Shown here: positions 63,959 through 64,000 of the stretch, piece by piece
Layout of the letters: each line of letters begins with the position of its first letter
Numbering within the stretch: position 1 is the stretch's first letter
Assembly (NCBI RefSeq): GCF_001517425.1
Contig: NZ_FBWL01000158.1
Coordinates: forward strand, 20,753-84,752
Reading direction: 5' to 3'
Length of the DNA: 64,000 bases
DNA from: Clostridium sp. C105KSO13
GTDB taxonomy: Bacteria > Bacillota > Clostridia > Lachnospirales > Lachnospiraceae
Translations under genes and position numbers: made by a program
Notes under the pieces: generated by a model
The model's database searches: none
The model's input: the letters and a program-made list of their open reading frames with translations, nothing else
Told to the model about the DNA's origin: nothing

Positions 63959-64000
63959 ATGGCTAATTATACATCAAATACCTATGCACTGAAACGAAAA
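63959..64000 (+). CDS. Start of a gene cut by the window edge, possibly a transposase
   Basis: GAAGGAGATTCCCT lies directly before an ATG at 63959, and 14 codons (MANYTSNTYALKRK) are open to the edge. The opening resembles, from memory, that of a transposase group common in Lachnospiraceae. The preceding hairpin and AT-rich glycosyltransferase fit a mobile boundary. Only the start is visible, so the assignment is tentative. Confidence 0.4.
   Translation, partial: MANYTSNTYALKRK

Overview
The window looks like a chromosomal segment of a Gram-positive anaerobe of the Clostridia, most likely family Lachnospiraceae (gut-type, Blautia/Dorea/Mediterraneibacter-like). The reasons are: strong AGGAGG-type ribosome binding sites, HPr kinase plus HPr, CdaA with YbbR, class 3 fructose-1,6-bisphosphatase, indolepyruvate:ferredoxin oxidoreductase next to a phenylacetate-CoA ligase, long-form HPF, and secreted lysins with repeat domains. 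This placement is inference; no rRNA is present. No tRNA, rRNA or CRISPR array was seen. Layout: (1) 1-7426 holds the 3' part of uvrC, hprK, a ROK glucokinase, a convergent class A penicillin-binding protein, a YigZ-family protein and long-form HPF. (2) 7537-14560 holds typA, a tandem OB-fold SSB-like gene, dapA, dapB, fbp and a small acidic lipoprotein. (3) 14631-20590 holds iorA-iorB-paaK (aromatic 2-oxoacid oxidation), a eukaryote-type (HIS6-like) HisA and a GntP permease. (4) 20685-26953 holds secA, prfB with its programmed +1 frameshift, homoserine dehydrogenase and aspartokinase. With dapA/dapB these cover much of the aspartate-family pathway. (5) 27015-28094 holds an XRE regulator and a CYTH protein on the minus strand, separated by a 21-bp perfect palindrome. 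(6) 28471-35793 is the proteostasis operon tig-clpP-clpX-lon followed by engB and an AI-2E-type permease. (7) 35824-40684 is uvrB-uvrA on the minus strand. (8) 41065-49919 is mreB/mbl, recD2, comF (apparently lacking a canonical start codon), two unrecognised membrane proteins, cdaA, ybbR, HPr and a nucleotidyltransferase. The most distinctive part is 50226-56992. Three consecutive secreted proteins (a BNR_4-like protein, a GH73-type glucosaminidase and a GH25 lysozyme) have unrelated main domains but share the same module of exactly five tandem 45-residue repeats with a DWDGDG calcium-loop-like motif. The three are followed at 57221-62586 by an envelope-polymer operon: IspD/TarI-type cytidylyltransferase, LicD, flippase, UDP-glucose dehydrogenase and an NAD-dependent epimerase. 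The module is therefore a candidate cell-envelope-targeting domain, possibly for a glycopolymer made by the neighbouring genes. The right end has an AT-rich family 2 glycosyltransferase on the minus strand and the first codons of what may be a transposase. The envelope theme recurs across the window in the PBP, MreB, c-di-AMP synthase, lysins and teichoic-acid/capsule genes.
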